In this document: positions 7,374 to 16,530 of the stretch, piece by piece | Numbering within the stretch: the first letter of the stretch is position 1 | Layout: every line of letters starts with the position of its first letter | Source of the DNA: Achromobacter spanius | GTDB taxonomy: Bacteria > Pseudomonadota > Gammaproteobacteria > Burkholderiales > Burkholderiaceae_B | Assembly (NCBI RefSeq): GCF_029637605.1 | Contig: NZ_CP121261.1 | Span: 1,178,001 to 1,242,000 of the forward strand | Reading direction: 5' to 3' | Length of the DNA stretch: 64,000 nt | The notes under the pieces: model-generated | Seen by the model: only the letters and a program-made list of their open reading frames with translations | What the model was told of the DNA's origin: nothing | Databases searched by the model: none | Program-made: the position numbers and the translations under genes

Positions 7374-8621
7374 ATGGCACACCGCCCGATGTCCGAGCAA
7401 GCCGCCTCCCCCGACAAAGCGCATGGTTTGGTGACCGCGCTGGGCATTGGGCAAATCTGTTCGTGGGGCTCGCTGTACTACAGCTTTCCCCTGATCGCCG
7501 AGGCCATGGGGGCCGAGCTCGGCTGGAGCAAGCCCGATCTTTACGGCGCCGCCACACTGGGGCTGATGCTAGCCGCGCTGGCCGCCTATCCGGTGGGCGT
7601 GGCGGTGGATCGCGGTTATGGCCGCTGGGTGATGGGGCTGTCTTCCCTGGCGGCGGGCGGCTTGTTGCTGCTTTGGTCGCAAGTGACGTCGCTGCTGGCG
7701 TTCTATGTGCTGGTGGGCGGTATCGGGGCCTTGCAGGCCGCCACGCTGTACGAACCGGCGTTCGCTGTTGTTGCGCGCCGGGTCGGCCCTGGCCATTCAC
7801 GCGCCGGCATCACCGCGCTGACGTTGTGGGGCGGCTTCGCCAGCACGGTTTTCATTCCGCTGGTGCAATGGCTGCTGAACCATTGGGGCTGGCGCGAGGC
7901 GCTGATGGCGCTGGCGGCGGTCAACGTGCTGATCTGCGCCAGCGCCTATCTGCTGTTCATATCGCCCGCGCGTGACGCCAAGCCCGCCAGCGACGTCACG
8001 CCGGACGAACAGCGCGAACGCAACCGCCTGGCGGTTCGGGACGCGTTGCACCGCCCTGTGTTCTGGGCCTTGCTGGTGTCCTTGACGGCGTATGCGGCGA
8101 TGTTCTCGGCCTTTACCTTTCACATGTACCCGCTGCTGCGCGAGCGCGGCATCGACACGGCGTCGGTGGTGCAAGCCATTGCGCTGATCGGCCCGGCACA
8201 GGTTGCGGGGCGGATCGTGATCAGCCTGTTCGCGGCGCGGGCCTCGATGCGCGCGGTGGGCACGGCGGTCGTCACGATTTTTCCGCTGGCCTTTGGCGCG
8301 CTGGCTTTCCTGCGTGCCGACTTCCTGACCGTGGCGGCGGTGTGCGTGGTGTACGGCGGGGCCAATGGCATTTTCACGATTGTGCGCGGCATGGTGGTGC
8401 CCGAAATGCTGAGCCGGCATGCCTATGGAGCCATCAACGGCTTGTTGACCGTGCCCATGACTTTTGCCCGAGCCGCCGCGCCGGTGGGCGCCGCCGCCTT
8501 GTGGGCGGTCGGGTCCTCTTACGACATGGTGCTTGCCGCCATCGTGGCCGTGGCGGTTGTACTGGCCGCGGGCTTTTGGCTGGCCGCCTGGATCAGCCGC
8601 CCCAGGCTTCAATTGATTTGA
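7374..8621 (+). CDS. MFS transporter in the ars operon
   Basis: A 415-residue major facilitator with about 12 membrane spans. The loop between spans 2 and 3 reads PVGVAVDRGYGRWVM, an MFS motif-A variant. It sits between arsC2 and arsH, so it most likely exports an arsenical or a conjugate. MFS genes in ars operons include ArsJ and ArsK types, but ArsJ would be paired with a GAPDH gene, absent here, so I do not assign a symbol. There are two possible starts, ATG 7374 and ATG 7389, neither with a clear ribosome binding site; translational coupling to arsC2 is likely. Confidence 0.8.
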   Translation: MAHRPMSEQAASPDKAHGLVTALGIGQICSWGSLYYSFPLIAEAMGAELGWSKPDLYGAATLGLMLAALAAYPVGVAVDRGYGRWVMGLSSLAAGGLLLLWSQVTSLLAFYVLVGGIGALQAATLYEPAFAVVARRVGPGHSRAGITALTLWGGFASTVFIPLVQWLLNHWGWREALMALAAVNVLICASAYLLFISPARDAKPASDVTPDEQRERNRLAVRDALHRPVFWALLVSLTAYAAMFSAFTFHMYPLLRERGIDTASVVQAIALIGPAQVAGRIVISLFAARASMRAVGTAVVTIFPLAFGALAFLRADFLTVAAVCVVYGGANGIFTIVRGMVVPEMLSRHAYGAINGLLTVPMTFARAAAPVGAAALWAVGSSYDMVLAAIVAVAVVLAAGFWLAAWISRPRLQLI

Positions 8622-8645
8622 GTAATTTGATTAGAGAGTGCAGCA

Positions 8646-9413
8646 ATGACGACGTATTCCCCGCCTTCGGAACTTTCCCCTACAGAGCTGGACCTGCCCA
8701 ACCTGGACGATGCCTTGCTGGATGTGCCCAGCCACGACAAGCTGGCGCTGGAAAGCGGCGCCACACATCCGCCGCGCATTCTGCTGCTGTACGGTTCGCT
8801 GCGCGAGCGCTCGTATAGCCGCCTGCTGACCGAAGAAGCCGCGCGCATCCTGACGCGGCTGGGCGCGGAAACCCGCATCTTCGACCCGCGTGGCCTGCCG
8901 CTGCCCGATGGCGCGCCCGCCGATCATCCCAAGGTGGCGGAATTGCGCGCGCTGTCGCTGTGGTCCGAAGGGCAAGTCTGGTGCAGCCCGGAACGGCACG
9001 GCACGCTGACCGGCGTGTTCAAGAGCCAGATCGATTGGCTGCCCCTGGAAACCGGCAGCGTGCGCCCCACGCAAGGCCGCACGCTGGCCGTCATGCAGGT
9101 ATCGGGCGGATCGCAATCCTTTAACGCCGTGAACGCGCTGCGCGTGCTGGGCCGATGGATGCGGATGGTGACCATACCCAACCAGTCATCGGTAGCCAAG
9201 GCGTTCCAGGAATTCGACGAGGCCGGACGCATGAAGCCGTCTGCCTACTACGACCGAGTGGTCGACGTGATGGAAGAGCTGATCAAGTTCACCCTGCTGG
9301 TGCGCGACCGCAGCGACTACCTGACCAACCGATACAGCGAACGCAAGGGCATGGCGGAAGAAGCCGCGCGCCTGGCGCGCGCGGCGATGGCCCACGAAGC
9401 GGTGGCGCCATAG
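8646..9413 (+). CDS. arsH: ArsH, NADPH-dependent FMN reductase
   Basis: A 255-residue flavodoxin-fold protein. The FMN phosphate loop is [14 protein letters not shown], followed by the family motif [20 protein letters not shown] and [11 protein letters not shown]. ArsH oxidises trivalent organoarsenicals such as methylarsenite to the less toxic pentavalent forms, using NADPH and FMN. It ends the plus-strand ars operon. The presence of arsH next to two arsenate reductases indicates resistance to both inorganic and methylated arsenic. Confidence 0.95.
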   Translation: MTTYSPPSELSPTELDLPNLDDALLDVPSHDKLALESGATHPPRILLLYGSLRERSYSRLLTEEAARILTRLGAETRIFDPRGLPLPDGAPADHPKVAELRALSLWSEGQVWCSPERHGTLTGVFKSQIDWLPLETGSVRPTQGRTLAVMQVSGGSQSFNAVNALRVLGRWMRMVTIPNQSSVAKAFQEFDEAGRMKPSAYYDRVVDVMEELIKFTLLVRDRSDYLTNRYSERKGMAEEAARLARAAMAHEAVAP

Positions 9414-9450
9414 GCCAGCGCTTCCCTACGCAGCGCGCGGTCCTGGCGCT

Positions 9451-10434
9451 TTAATCAATCGCCGCGCCAGCGGTTTTCACGACCTTGCCCAGGCGGGTGT
9501 ATTCCTCGGCGCCAAAGTCCTTCAGCGTTTGGCGCGTGGTGGGCGACGGGATCGCACCGCGCGATTCCAGCGTCTTCTTCACGTCGGGTCGTTGCAGCGC
9601 CTTGTTGACGGCTGCGTTCAGCTTGTCCAGCACGTCGGGCGGGGTGCCCTTCGGGGCGTACAGGCCGTCCCAGGCGAAGAACTCGTAGCCCTTCACGCCC
9701 GCTTCGTTCATCGTGGGAATGTCCGGATTGGACGCCACGCGCTCGGGCGTGGTCACGGCCAGCGCGCGCAGTTTGCCGGCGGCGATCTGGCCGGACACGT
9801 TGGGCATGACGTCGATCAGGAACGAGATGCGTCCGCCCAACAGGTCGGTCATGGCCGCGCCGCCGCCCTTGTACGGAATGTGCATGACCTTGATGCCCGC
9901 CATCTGGTTCAGCAATTCACAGGCTAGATGCGACGACGTGCCATTGCCGGCCGAGCCGCAGGTCAGTTCGCCGGGGTGCGATTTGGCGTAGGTCAGCAGT
10001 TGGTCCAGCGATTTGAAGCGGTCGTCGGTGCCGTTCACGACCAGGGCCGCGGCGATGACGGTAAAGCGCGAAATCGGCTCGAAGTCGCTGGGCGCGTAGC
10101 CCGGCGATTTATACAGCCAGTGGTTGGTGGCCTGCGTGCCGTTAGTGCCGTATGACAGCGTGTAGCCGTCCGGATTGGCGCGCGCGACGATGGACGTGCC
10201 GATGTTGCCGCCCGCGCCGGGGCGGTTTTCCACGATGATGGACTGGCCCAGTTCACGCGCGATGGGTTCGGCCACGAGCCGCGCCAGTGTGTCGCCGCCG
10301 CCGCCCGCCGCGAACGGCACCACGAGCGTGATCGCGTGGGTGGGCCAGGCGGCTTGTTGCGCCAGGACGGTGGCGGATGGCAAGGCTGCACAGGCGGCGG
10401 TAGCCAGGCAAATCAAGGTCTTGGAAAGTTTCAT
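9451..10434 (-). CDS. Bug/TctC-family periplasmic binding protein
   Basis: A 327-residue tripartite tricarboxylate transporter receptor. A Sec signal peptide (MKLSKTLICLATAACAALPSATVLAQQ) ends near residue 24. The mature part has the Bug hallmarks ITLVVPFAAGGGGDTLAR, VENRPGAGGNIG and HIPYKGGGAAMTDLLGGR. The ATG at 10434 is set by AGGAGAC eight bases upstream. No TctA/TctB membrane subunits are encoded nearby, as is usual for the expanded Bug families of Bordetella and Achromobacter. As last gene of the catabolic operon it probably binds the aromatic acid substrate or a related organic acid; the ligand is unknown. Confidence 0.92.
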   Translation of the reverse strand: MKLSKTLICLATAACAALPSATVLAQQAAWPTHAITLVVPFAAGGGGDTLARLVAEPIARELGQSIIVENRPGAGGNIGTSIVARANPDGYTLSYGTNGTQATNHWLYKSPGYAPSDFEPISRFTVIAAALVVNGTDDRFKSLDQLLTYAKSHPGELTCGSAGNGTSSHLACELLNQMAGIKVMHIPYKGGGAAMTDLLGGRISFLIDVMPNVSGQIAAGKLRALAVTTPERVASNPDIPTMNEAGVKGYEFFAWDGLYAPKGTPPDVLDKLNAAVNKALQRPDVKKTLESRGAIPSPTTRQTLKDFGAEEYTRLGKVVKTAGAAID

Positions 10435-10562
10435 GCTTGTCTCCTGTGGGGATGGTCTGTGCGCGCCCGCTTGGGTTTTTGATGTATCGGGCGCGTGTTT
10501 TTTTGCGAGCGTTGGGGTGGGATCTGGGCCTTTTGTGTAGCGGGAAGTGTTTGGGGGATGCC

Positions 10563-11363
10563 TCAGACAAAGCGGCAGCTCACCGACCCCAGCGGACCGT
10601 AGTCCACGTGGAAGGTGTCGCCGGCCTGTGCGAAGACGGGTCGCGTGAACGAGCCGCCAAGAATGATCTGGCCCGCTTCCAGCGCCACGTCGTGTTCCGC
10701 CAGCTTGTTGGCCAGCCACACAACGCCGTTGGCGGGATGGTTCAGCACGCCCGCGGCCAGGCCGGTTTCCTCGATGACGGCATTGCGCGACATCATCGCG
10801 CCGACCCAGCGCAGGTCCATGTCGCCCACGCGCACCGGGCGCCCGCCCATCACCACGCCCGCGTTGGCGGCGTTGTCGGCGATGGTGTCGAACACCTTGC
10901 GCGGGCGTTTGGATTCGGGGTCGATCTGGTGCGAGCGCGCGTCGATGATCTCAAGCGCCGGAATTACGTAGCGCACCGCGTCCAGCACATCGAAGAGCGT
11001 CACGCCGGGGCCGCGCAGCGGGCGGTCCAGGATGAAGGCCAACTCCACTTCGACGCGCGGCACGATGAAGCGGTCGCGCGGGATCGCGGCGCCGTCGGCA
11101 AACAGCATGTCGTCCAGCAGCGCGCCGTAGTCGGGTTCGTCAATCTGTGATGACAACTGCATGGCGCGCGAGGTCAGCCCGATCTTGTGGCCCACCAGGC
11201 GGCGGCCCGACGCGATCTTGTGCTCCACCCAGGCGCGCTGGATGGCGTAGGCGTCGGCGATGCTGATGTCGGGATGGTCCAGCGAAAGCTGCCGCACCTG
11301 GGTGCGTTGCTGCTCGGCCTCGTCCAGCCGCAGCGCCAGTGTTTTTATGGTGGTGGCGTCCAT
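10563..11363 (-). CDS. 2-oxo-hept-4-ene-1,7-dioate hydratase-like (HpaH family)
   Basis: A 266-residue hydratase very like E. coli HpaH along its length: [67 protein letters not shown] and the C-terminus GSVSCRFV. The Glu-x-Glu metal ligands (VEVELAF) are present. HpaH-type enzymes hydrate the 2-hydroxy-dienoate of the homoprotocatechuate meta pathway. Here it sits with a Rieske oxygenase and cupin dioxygenase instead of HpaD/HpaE, so its real substrate is probably a ring-fission product specific to this operon. AAGGAGACATCA precedes the ATG. Confidence 0.88.
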   Translation of the reverse strand: MDATTIKTLALRLDEAEQQRTQVRQLSLDHPDISIADAYAIQRAWVEHKIASGRRLVGHKIGLTSRAMQLSSQIDEPDYGALLDDMLFADGAAIPRDRFIVPRVEVELAFILDRPLRGPGVTLFDVLDAVRYVIPALEIIDARSHQIDPESKRPRKVFDTIADNAANAGVVMGGRPVRVGDMDLRWVGAMMSRNAVIEETGLAAGVLNHPANGVVWLANKLAEHDVALEAGQIILGGSFTRPVFAQAGDTFHVDYGPLGSVSCRFV

Positions 11364-11413
11364 TGATGTCTCCTTGGGGGTGCTTTTTAGTGTTGTGTCG
11401 GCGGCGGCGCCCG

Positions 11414-11968
11414 TCACTCGGGCGGCAAATGGCGGCGGCTGCTTTTGTCGGCCAGCCGCCAGCCTTCCGGCGTGGCGACAAGCACGTCGCGGCATTCGCG
11501 GATGGAGACCAGGCGGGGCGCCCCGCCCTGCTCTTGCGGCACGCTGTCGTAGGCGGTCAGGAAATAGCCGACCGTGGCGCGTGCCGGCTTGCTCGTCGAG
11601 TTGCTCGTCGGGCCGCCCGCCGGGTTGTTCGTTGGCTTGTTCGCCGGCTTGTTCGTTGGCTCGTTCATCGACTCGTTCGCAGGGTCTTCCGCTTGCTCGA
11701 TTGCCTCCAGCCGCAGGTTGGTGATCACGTGGCAAGTGCTGCGCTCGGGCGCCCGGGCGTCCAGCGCGGCCAGCACTTCTTGCGGGCCGCATAGCCGTTT
11801 GCCTTGGCGCATCCAGACGCCCTCCGGCGCCATCAGCGCGGCGGCGGCGTCATGGCGGCGGGTATCCAGCGCATGAAAAAACGTCAAGACCACCGCTTCG
11901 CAAGCGGCCTTGATCTGCATGGACTGCATGGACTGATTGGCCTGCATGGCTGCTGAATGATGTTCCAT
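11414..11968 (-). CDS. SnoaL/NTF2-like protein with tandem-repeat loop
   Basis: A 184-residue protein with the cone-like NTF2/SnoaL pattern: a helical start ([19 protein letters not shown]), [21 protein letters not shown], and final strands [17 protein letters not shown]. Between the strand ending NLRLEAIEQ and the strand [10 protein letters not shown] lies an inserted low-complexity loop of roughly 35 residues made of four-residue units like NKPA and NEPT, coded by 12-bp tandem repeats. It begins 2 bp after the reductase stop. SnoaL-like genes often accompany ring-hydroxylating oxygenases as small-subunit relatives, isomerases or cyclases; function here is not known. Confidence 0.72.
   Translation of the reverse strand: MEHHSAAMQANQSMQSMQIKAACEAVVLTFFHALDTRRHDAAAALMAPEGVWMRQGKRLCGPQEVLAALDARAPERSTCHVITNLRLEAIEQAEDPANESMNEPTNKPANKPTNNPAGGPTSNSTSKPARATVGYFLTAYDSVPQEQGGAPRLVSIRECRDVLVATPEGWRLADKSSRRHLPPE
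11625..11680. repeat. 12-bp coding minisatellite
   Basis: At least four consecutive 12-bp units (TTGTTCGTTGGC, TTGTTCGCCGGC, TTGTTCGTTGGC, TCGTTCATCGAC) plus a partial fifth, with degenerate copies on the left back to about 11590. Each unit adds four residues to the SnoaL-like protein loop without a frameshift. Confidence 0.85.
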
Positions 11969-11970
11969 TG

Positions 11971-13215
11971 TTAGCTCGCGCTCCCTGATCCGATTTGGGC
12001 GTTGGCCAGCGGCACGTCTGGCCGCTGTAGCAACGCCGGGTCCACCACCGCGCGTTGCGCGATCCATTTCCGCAGTTGGCGCAAATCGCGCGCGGCATTG
12101 ACCGCCACGCCGGCCACGACGCGGCCGCTGGCGTCCAGCGCTACCGACAGCAAGGCACGCGCATCGGCCTGCGGGCGCAGCACTTCGCTGGCCGCCAACG
12201 CGGGAAAGCCCACAATCTGCACCATGGCGTCGTACTGCTCGGACCAGACCGCGCCGGTGGGCAGATACGGGGCCGTCTCGCCCAGCGCGCTAAGTGCCGC
12301 CGCCGTGCCCTGGTCTTGCGCGTTCTGCCACGATTCCAGACGCACCGCGCCGCCGGCGTCGGCGTGCACCGACACGGCCACGTCGCCCGCGGCATACACA
12401 TCCGGCGCCGACGTGCGGCAAAACTCATCGACCAGCACGCCGCGCTGGCAGGCTATGCCCGCCTCGCGCGCCAGCGTGTCGTTGGCTTGCAGGCCCACGC
12501 CCAGCACCACGGCGTGCGCCGCGATGCGGGTGCCGTCGGCCAGCTCGGCCACGGGCCGCCCGTCTTCTTGCGCATGGACGGCAAGCAGGCTGGCGCCCAG
12601 CATGAGGTTCACACCGGCGGTTGCATGCATCGCGGCCAGGTACGCGGACACGCCCGGCAGCACGCTGCGGGCGCATAGCCGCTGCGCCTGTTCCAGCACC
12701 GTGACGTGGGTGCCTGCCTGGCGCGCGGTGGCGGCCACTTCCAGCCCGATCCATCCGCCGCCCACAATCAGCACGTGCTTGTCCGGCCCCAACTGGGCGC
12801 GCAGGCGCAGGGCGTCGTCGCGGGTGCGCAGCACGTAGACACCGGCGTGGTCGATGCCCGGCAACGGCGGCACGACCGGGCGGCCGCCCATGCACAGAAT
12901 CAGTTTGTCGTAGGCGATTGACGCGCCATCGGAGGTGTCCACCTGCTTGTCGGCCAGGCGCAAGCGCGTGACCGCCACGCCCGGATGGAAGTCGACGTTC
13001 AACGCCGCCAAGCGCTCGGCCGAAAACAGTTCGGTGCTTTCGGCGGGGGCGTGTCCACCCAGCACTGCCTTGCTCAAGGGCGGGCGTTCATAGGGCGCGT
13101 GCGGCTCGTCGCCCAGCAGCACCACGCGGCCGGCGTAGCCGCGTTCGCGCAGGGTGGCGGCGGCCCAGCCGCCCGCCTGCCCCGCGCCCACGATGACGAT
13201 CGCGTCCGAGTTCAC
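11971..13215 (-). CDS. Ferredoxin reductase (BphA4-like, FAD/NAD)
   Basis: A 414-residue flavoprotein of the glutathione-reductase fold. FAD motif IVIVGAGQAGGWAA at the N-terminus, NAD motif VLIVGGGWIGLEVA about residues 147-160, and the FAD-ribityl motif VYAAGDVA near 272. It lacks a 2Fe-2S domain, so it passes electrons from NAD(P)H to the separate Rieske ferredoxin gene next to it. GTG start at 13215 overlaps the ferredoxin stop as GTGA. The reductase-ferredoxin-oxygenase arrangement defines a three-component dioxygenase/hydroxylase system. Confidence 0.93.
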   Translation of the reverse strand: MNSDAIVIVGAGQAGGWAAATLRERGYAGRVVLLGDEPHAPYERPPLSKAVLGGHAPAESTELFSAERLAALNVDFHPGVAVTRLRLADKQVDTSDGASIAYDKLILCMGGRPVVPPLPGIDHAGVYVLRTRDDALRLRAQLGPDKHVLIVGGGWIGLEVAATARQAGTHVTVLEQAQRLCARSVLPGVSAYLAAMHATAGVNLMLGASLLAVHAQEDGRPVAELADGTRIAAHAVVLGVGLQANDTLAREAGIACQRGVLVDEFCRTSAPDVYAAGDVAVSVHADAGGAVRLESWQNAQDQGTAAALSALGETAPYLPTGAVWSEQYDAMVQIVGFPALAASEVLRPQADARALLSVALDASGRVVAGVAVNAARDLRQLRKWIAQRAVVDPALLQRPDVPLANAQIGSGSAS

Positions 13216-13532
13216 GCGGCTTCTGCCTTCAGGTAGATGGTGTCGGCCTCGACCCGCACCTCGTAGCGGCGCAGGTCGGTCGTGACCGGCGGGCACTGCG
13301 GCTTGCCGGTGCGGATGTCGAACACGCCCTGGTGCAGCGGGCATTCGATGGTGCCGTCTTCCAGGTAGCCATCGGCCAGGCTGGCGTTGCCGTGCGGGCA
13401 GCGGTCCTGGGTGGCGCAGATGTCGTCGGGCAGCTTGTACAGGCAGACGGCCTCGCCTTCATGCACGACGCGCAGGGTGCCGGTGTCAGGCGAAATGTCC
13501 GCCACCAGGGCAACGGGTTTCCAGGTGTCCAT
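13212..13532 (-). CDS. Rieske-type 2Fe-2S ferredoxin
   Basis: A 106-residue single-domain Rieske protein with CPHG (Cys/His pair) and CPLH (second pair) binding the 2Fe-2S cluster. The length matches NagAb/BphA3-type ferredoxins (about 105). It shuttles electrons from the downstream reductase to the oxygenase encoded 2 bp upstream. The gene overlaps the reductase by 4 bp. Confidence 0.95.
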   Translation of the reverse strand: MDTWKPVALVADISPDTGTLRVVHEGEAVCLYKLPDDICATQDRCPHGNASLADGYLEDGTIECPLHQGVFDIRTGKPQCPPVTTDLRRYEVRVEADTIYLKAEAA

Positions 13533-13534
13533 GA

Positions 13535-14803
13535 TTACAACCCCATCGCCTTGCGGTAGTAGTCATAGAACGACCGGATCAGCACTTCTGTCACCATGTA
13601 ATCGGCCGGCTCGGTGTCGCGTCCGCCCATTTCCACAATGCCGCGCGCCTCGGGGTAACCCGTGACGCCGATCTGCACCTGGTTCAGCATTTCGCTGTCG
13701 TCCATCGACACGAAGCCGGCCGGGCCCAGCAGGTTGGCGTGCTTCAAGCGCAGCCGGGTCATTTCCTCGTCGTCGTCCTCGTAGCCGTAGTAGGTAAAGA
13801 CCAGTTCGTGCTCGGTCGGGCTGCGCGGAATGACATGGCGCGTCTTTAGCGAATTGGCCTGGATGCCGAACTGCGCGGCCGGGAACACCCAGGCGCCGCC
13901 CACGCGGCCCCGGTTGAACTCGGCGCGCGGGGTCACGGTTTCCAGGTCCAGCAATTCCAGGTCGTCGCGAAAGCGGCTCATTTCCGTGGTGGCTTCGGAT
14001 TTCTTCTTGCCCTCGTTGTGCGACACCATGACGCTGTGCGCGCCGCCACCCGTGGGGATGCATTCCGACTTCGAATCCGCGCGCCACAGGCCAAAGGTGA
14101 TGTAGAAGGTGTGCAGCAAGGTGGCGTGGTACGGGTCTTTCAGGTTTTCCAGGTACATCTTCCAGTTGCTGGGAATCAACTGGCGGCTGTAGCCCAACAG
14201 CTTGAGCGGCTTGCCCGGCAGCATGTGGTCAATTTCGGCCAGCACTTCGGGGCCGCAATAGTCTTCAAAGCTGGGCGCTTCTTCGGAGAACGTGGCCCAG
14301 ATGGAACCGCCCCGGTTCACGCTGCGCAGTTTGCGGATGCCGTTCTGCTTGGGGTCGAAGTCGCGCGGCATGCCGCCCTTGCCCATGGCGCCGCGCCGGA
14401 ACGGCACGCCTTGCAGGTTGCCGTGCAGGTCGTAGTTCCACTGGTGATACGGGCAGGTGAAGTCCGTGACGCGGCCGGTGTTCTGCCAGCAGATCTGCGC
14501 GCCGCGATGCGCGCAGCGGTTTTCCAGCACGTTCACGTCGCCGGTTTCGGTGCGCACCATGATGACCGGGCGGTTGCCGATCCAGTTGCGCTTGTAGCTG
14601 CCGGTTTCGGGCACTTCGCATTCCAGGCCCACGTAGTTCCAGGTCTGGCCCGCGAAGAACACGTCCATTTCCTTTTGGAAGATGGCGGGGTCGGTGTAGA
14701 CCCAGTTGGGGATGCGCGTGTAACCCTCTTTGGGCCAGCGGCGTTCAAGGTGAATGGGGGCCGTGGCGGGCGTGTCCAGCACGGCGGAATCGGAACAGGT
14801 CAT
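13535..14803 (-). CDS. Rieske oxygenase large subunit (salicylate 5-hydroxylase NagG-like)
   Basis: A 422-residue alpha subunit. The Rieske centre is CAHRGAQ plus CPYHQWNYD (C-x-H and C-x2-H). The mononuclear iron site is DPYHATLLH (Asp-x2-His-x4-His). The length matches NagG (about 423) and the neighbouring genes match the nag reductase/ferredoxin/small-subunit set. The ATG at 14803 follows GAAGGAAAAGCC; a TTG six codons upstream is less likely. It should mono- or dihydroxylate an aromatic acid such as salicylate or an aminated relative; the ring-cleavage gene downstream in the pathway is 0.5 kb upstream in the operon. Confidence 0.92.
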   Translation of the reverse strand: MTCSDSAVLDTPATAPIHLERRWPKEGYTRIPNWVYTDPAIFQKEMDVFFAGQTWNYVGLECEVPETGSYKRNWIGNRPVIMVRTETGDVNVLENRCAHRGAQICWQNTGRVTDFTCPYHQWNYDLHGNLQGVPFRRGAMGKGGMPRDFDPKQNGIRKLRSVNRGGSIWATFSEEAPSFEDYCGPEVLAEIDHMLPGKPLKLLGYSRQLIPSNWKMYLENLKDPYHATLLHTFYITFGLWRADSKSECIPTGGGAHSVMVSHNEGKKKSEATTEMSRFRDDLELLDLETVTPRAEFNRGRVGGAWVFPAAQFGIQANSLKTRHVIPRSPTEHELVFTYYGYEDDDEEMTRLRLKHANLLGPAGFVSMDDSEMLNQVQIGVTGYPEARGIVEMGGRDTEPADYMVTEVLIRSFYDYYRKAMGL

Positions 14804-14823
14804 GGCTTTTCCTTCAAGCAAAT

Positions 14824-15333
14824 TCAGATGGGCACGATCAGCGAAGTGCGCACGCGGTAGTTGTCGTACACGCAGTCGCGGCGGCTGATGGCCAGGCCGT
14901 CGGGGGTGACGCGCAGCACGTCCAGGTAGCGGCCCACCATGTTCAGGCTGGGCTCGCGATCAGACAGCGACTCCATGATGGCGAAGTTGGCTTGCGACAC
15001 GATGTGGTCGCCCTGCACTTCCATCACCCGCACGCCGCTGATGAAGTGGCGCAGCGAACGCGGTTCGAACATGGTGGTTTCGCGCAGCGCGGTCACCCGG
15101 TCGCGCACCATGTTCTTGTTCATGCAATAGATCAGGCCCAGCGGCAGGCCCGCGTCGTGGTTCTCGCGGGACAGCACGCGGTAGTGGCAGTCTTCAGTGA
15201 AGTAGTCGGGCCATTCTTCAAGCCGCCCCTCATCCAGGCAAAAGGCGTAGTCGTCGTAGAAGTCACGCAGTTGCGCGCGCAGGGCCGGGGCGTCGGTCAG
15301 GTCGGTCAGGGTCATGGGGAATCCGGAGTTCAT
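14824..15333 (-). CDS. Ring-hydroxylating oxygenase small (beta) subunit
   Basis: A 169-residue SnoaL/NTF2-fold beta subunit. Characteristic features are the helix LRDFYDDYAFCLDEGRLEEWPDYF, the strand CHYRVLSREN and the C-terminal strand RRDCVYDNYRVRTSLIVPI. It forms the alpha3beta3 oxygenase with the product of the next gene, 20 bp downstream. Start uncertain: ATG 15333 has no ribosome binding site, ATG 15315 follows CCGGATTCCCC. Confidence 0.9.
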   Translation of the reverse strand: MNSGFPMTLTDLTDAPALRAQLRDFYDDYAFCLDEGRLEEWPDYFTEDCHYRVLSRENHDAGLPLGLIYCMNKNMVRDRVTALRETTMFEPRSLRHFISGVRVMEVQGDHIVSQANFAIMESLSDREPSLNMVGRYLDVLRVTPDGLAISRRDCVYDNYRVRTSLIVPI

Positions 15334-15356
15334 TTCGTGGGAAGGCGCGGCTTGCT

Positions 15357-16457
15357 TCAGGTCGCGGCCGCCAATTGCGCGCGGTTGCTTTCAAAACCGC
15401 TCTGGCTGCCCAGCGCCAGAATGGGTTCCTGCATGCGCTCCTGCCAGATCAGCGATTCCATGGCGATTTGCAGCGGGTGGTCTTGCACGGTCAGCGCGGA
15501 CGTGGTTTCGGTGCCGGAATGGTGCGAATGCATGGCCCATCCGGGTGCGGACAGGATCAGGTCGCCTGCCTTCCAGTCCAGCCGCACGCCGTTGACCTTG
15601 CTGTAGCCGTTGCCGCGCAGGTAATAGTTGATGGCCGACGAGCTGTGCCGGTGCGGCACGTGGTGGTTGTCCGGCGGCGACGATGAAATGGTGGCGAAGA
15701 AACTGTGGGTGGTGCCGATGCGGCGTTCGGTGGCCGGGTTGTACAGCACGAACAAGCGGCGGCCGTTGTAGCCGCGGGCCATGTCTTCCACGGTGGGCAG
15801 ATAGCGCGACACCGCTTGCCAGGGCCAGTGCAGCGCCTTGGATTCCAGCACGTCAATGTCGATCAGCCATTCATAGCCCATCAGCCACGCGCCCTCGGGC
15901 GTGATCTGTTCGCGCAGCGCCAGGTCGCGCGAGCGCGCGGCGTCGGGCGCGCGCGGCGGCACGGGCTTGGTGTTGGCGTCGGCGGGAGGCACGTTGCCGT
16001 CGAACTCTTCCACGTAGTGGATTTCCAGCTTTTCCAGCAAGGGCGCGTTCGAGTACGACAGGCGCACCCACGGCGTCTTGCCGTCGTTGCGGTACGAATG
16101 CACCTGCATGGCGGGGGTATTCCAGACGTCCCAATGCCCCACGCGTATGTCGCGGCCGGCCACGGTTGCCACGCCTTCGCCGCTGATACAGATCTCCAGC
16201 ATGTTGGAGTTCTTGCGCAGGTTGTAGGTGCGTTCGCCGGGGTTGACGACGTTGATGGTCACGTCGGTGCCCGGCGCCAGCCCCAGCCCGGGCGCGGTGG
16301 CCTCGGGGTGGGTGATGAGCGAGGCGCGGCGGCCGTTGTCGGGCCGGGGCGCGTCGATCAGCCGCGCGATTTCCAGATCGATGTCCTCTTTCGGGATCAC
16401 GATCGACGGCCACTTGTTCTGTTCGCGGGGGCTGGCCCCGCTGACGTCGACGAACAT
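15357..16457 (-). CDS. Gentisate-1,2-dioxygenase-like bicupin ring-cleavage enzyme
   Basis: A 366-residue protein with two cupin domains, about 75-150 and 260-345. The C-terminal cupin has HVPHRHSSSAINYYLRG with the metal-binding His-x-His, and APGWAMHSHHSG for the third His. The gentisate/salicylate 1,2-dioxygenase family cleaves the ring between the carboxyl- and hydroxyl-bearing carbons using Fe(II). The sequence departs from typical NagI in both cupins, so the natural substrate may be an amino- or otherwise substituted gentisate. ATG 16457 is preceded by AGAGGAGACAAGC. Confidence 0.85.
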   Translation of the reverse strand: MFVDVSGASPREQNKWPSIVIPKEDIDLEIARLIDAPRPDNGRRASLITHPEATAPGLGLAPGTDVTINVVNPGERTYNLRKNSNMLEICISGEGVATVAGRDIRVGHWDVWNTPAMQVHSYRNDGKTPWVRLSYSNAPLLEKLEIHYVEEFDGNVPPADANTKPVPPRAPDAARSRDLALREQITPEGAWLMGYEWLIDIDVLESKALHWPWQAVSRYLPTVEDMARGYNGRRLFVLYNPATERRIGTTHSFFATISSSPPDNHHVPHRHSSSAINYYLRGNGYSKVNGVRLDWKAGDLILSAPGWAMHSHHSGTETTSALTVQDHPLQIAMESLIWQERMQEPILALGSQSGFESNRAQLAAAT

Positions 16458-16530
16458 GCTTGTCTCCTCTTGCTTGCGGCGCGCTGGCCGAATGTCTTGT
16501 TGATGGGTATCGGGGGGCTCGGGTCAGGGA

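Noticed and set aside
10435..10719. Upstream extension of the Bug binding protein
   Set aside because: A clear signal peptide starts at ATG 10434 with AGGAGAC in front; the upstream residues overlap the hydratase gene end.
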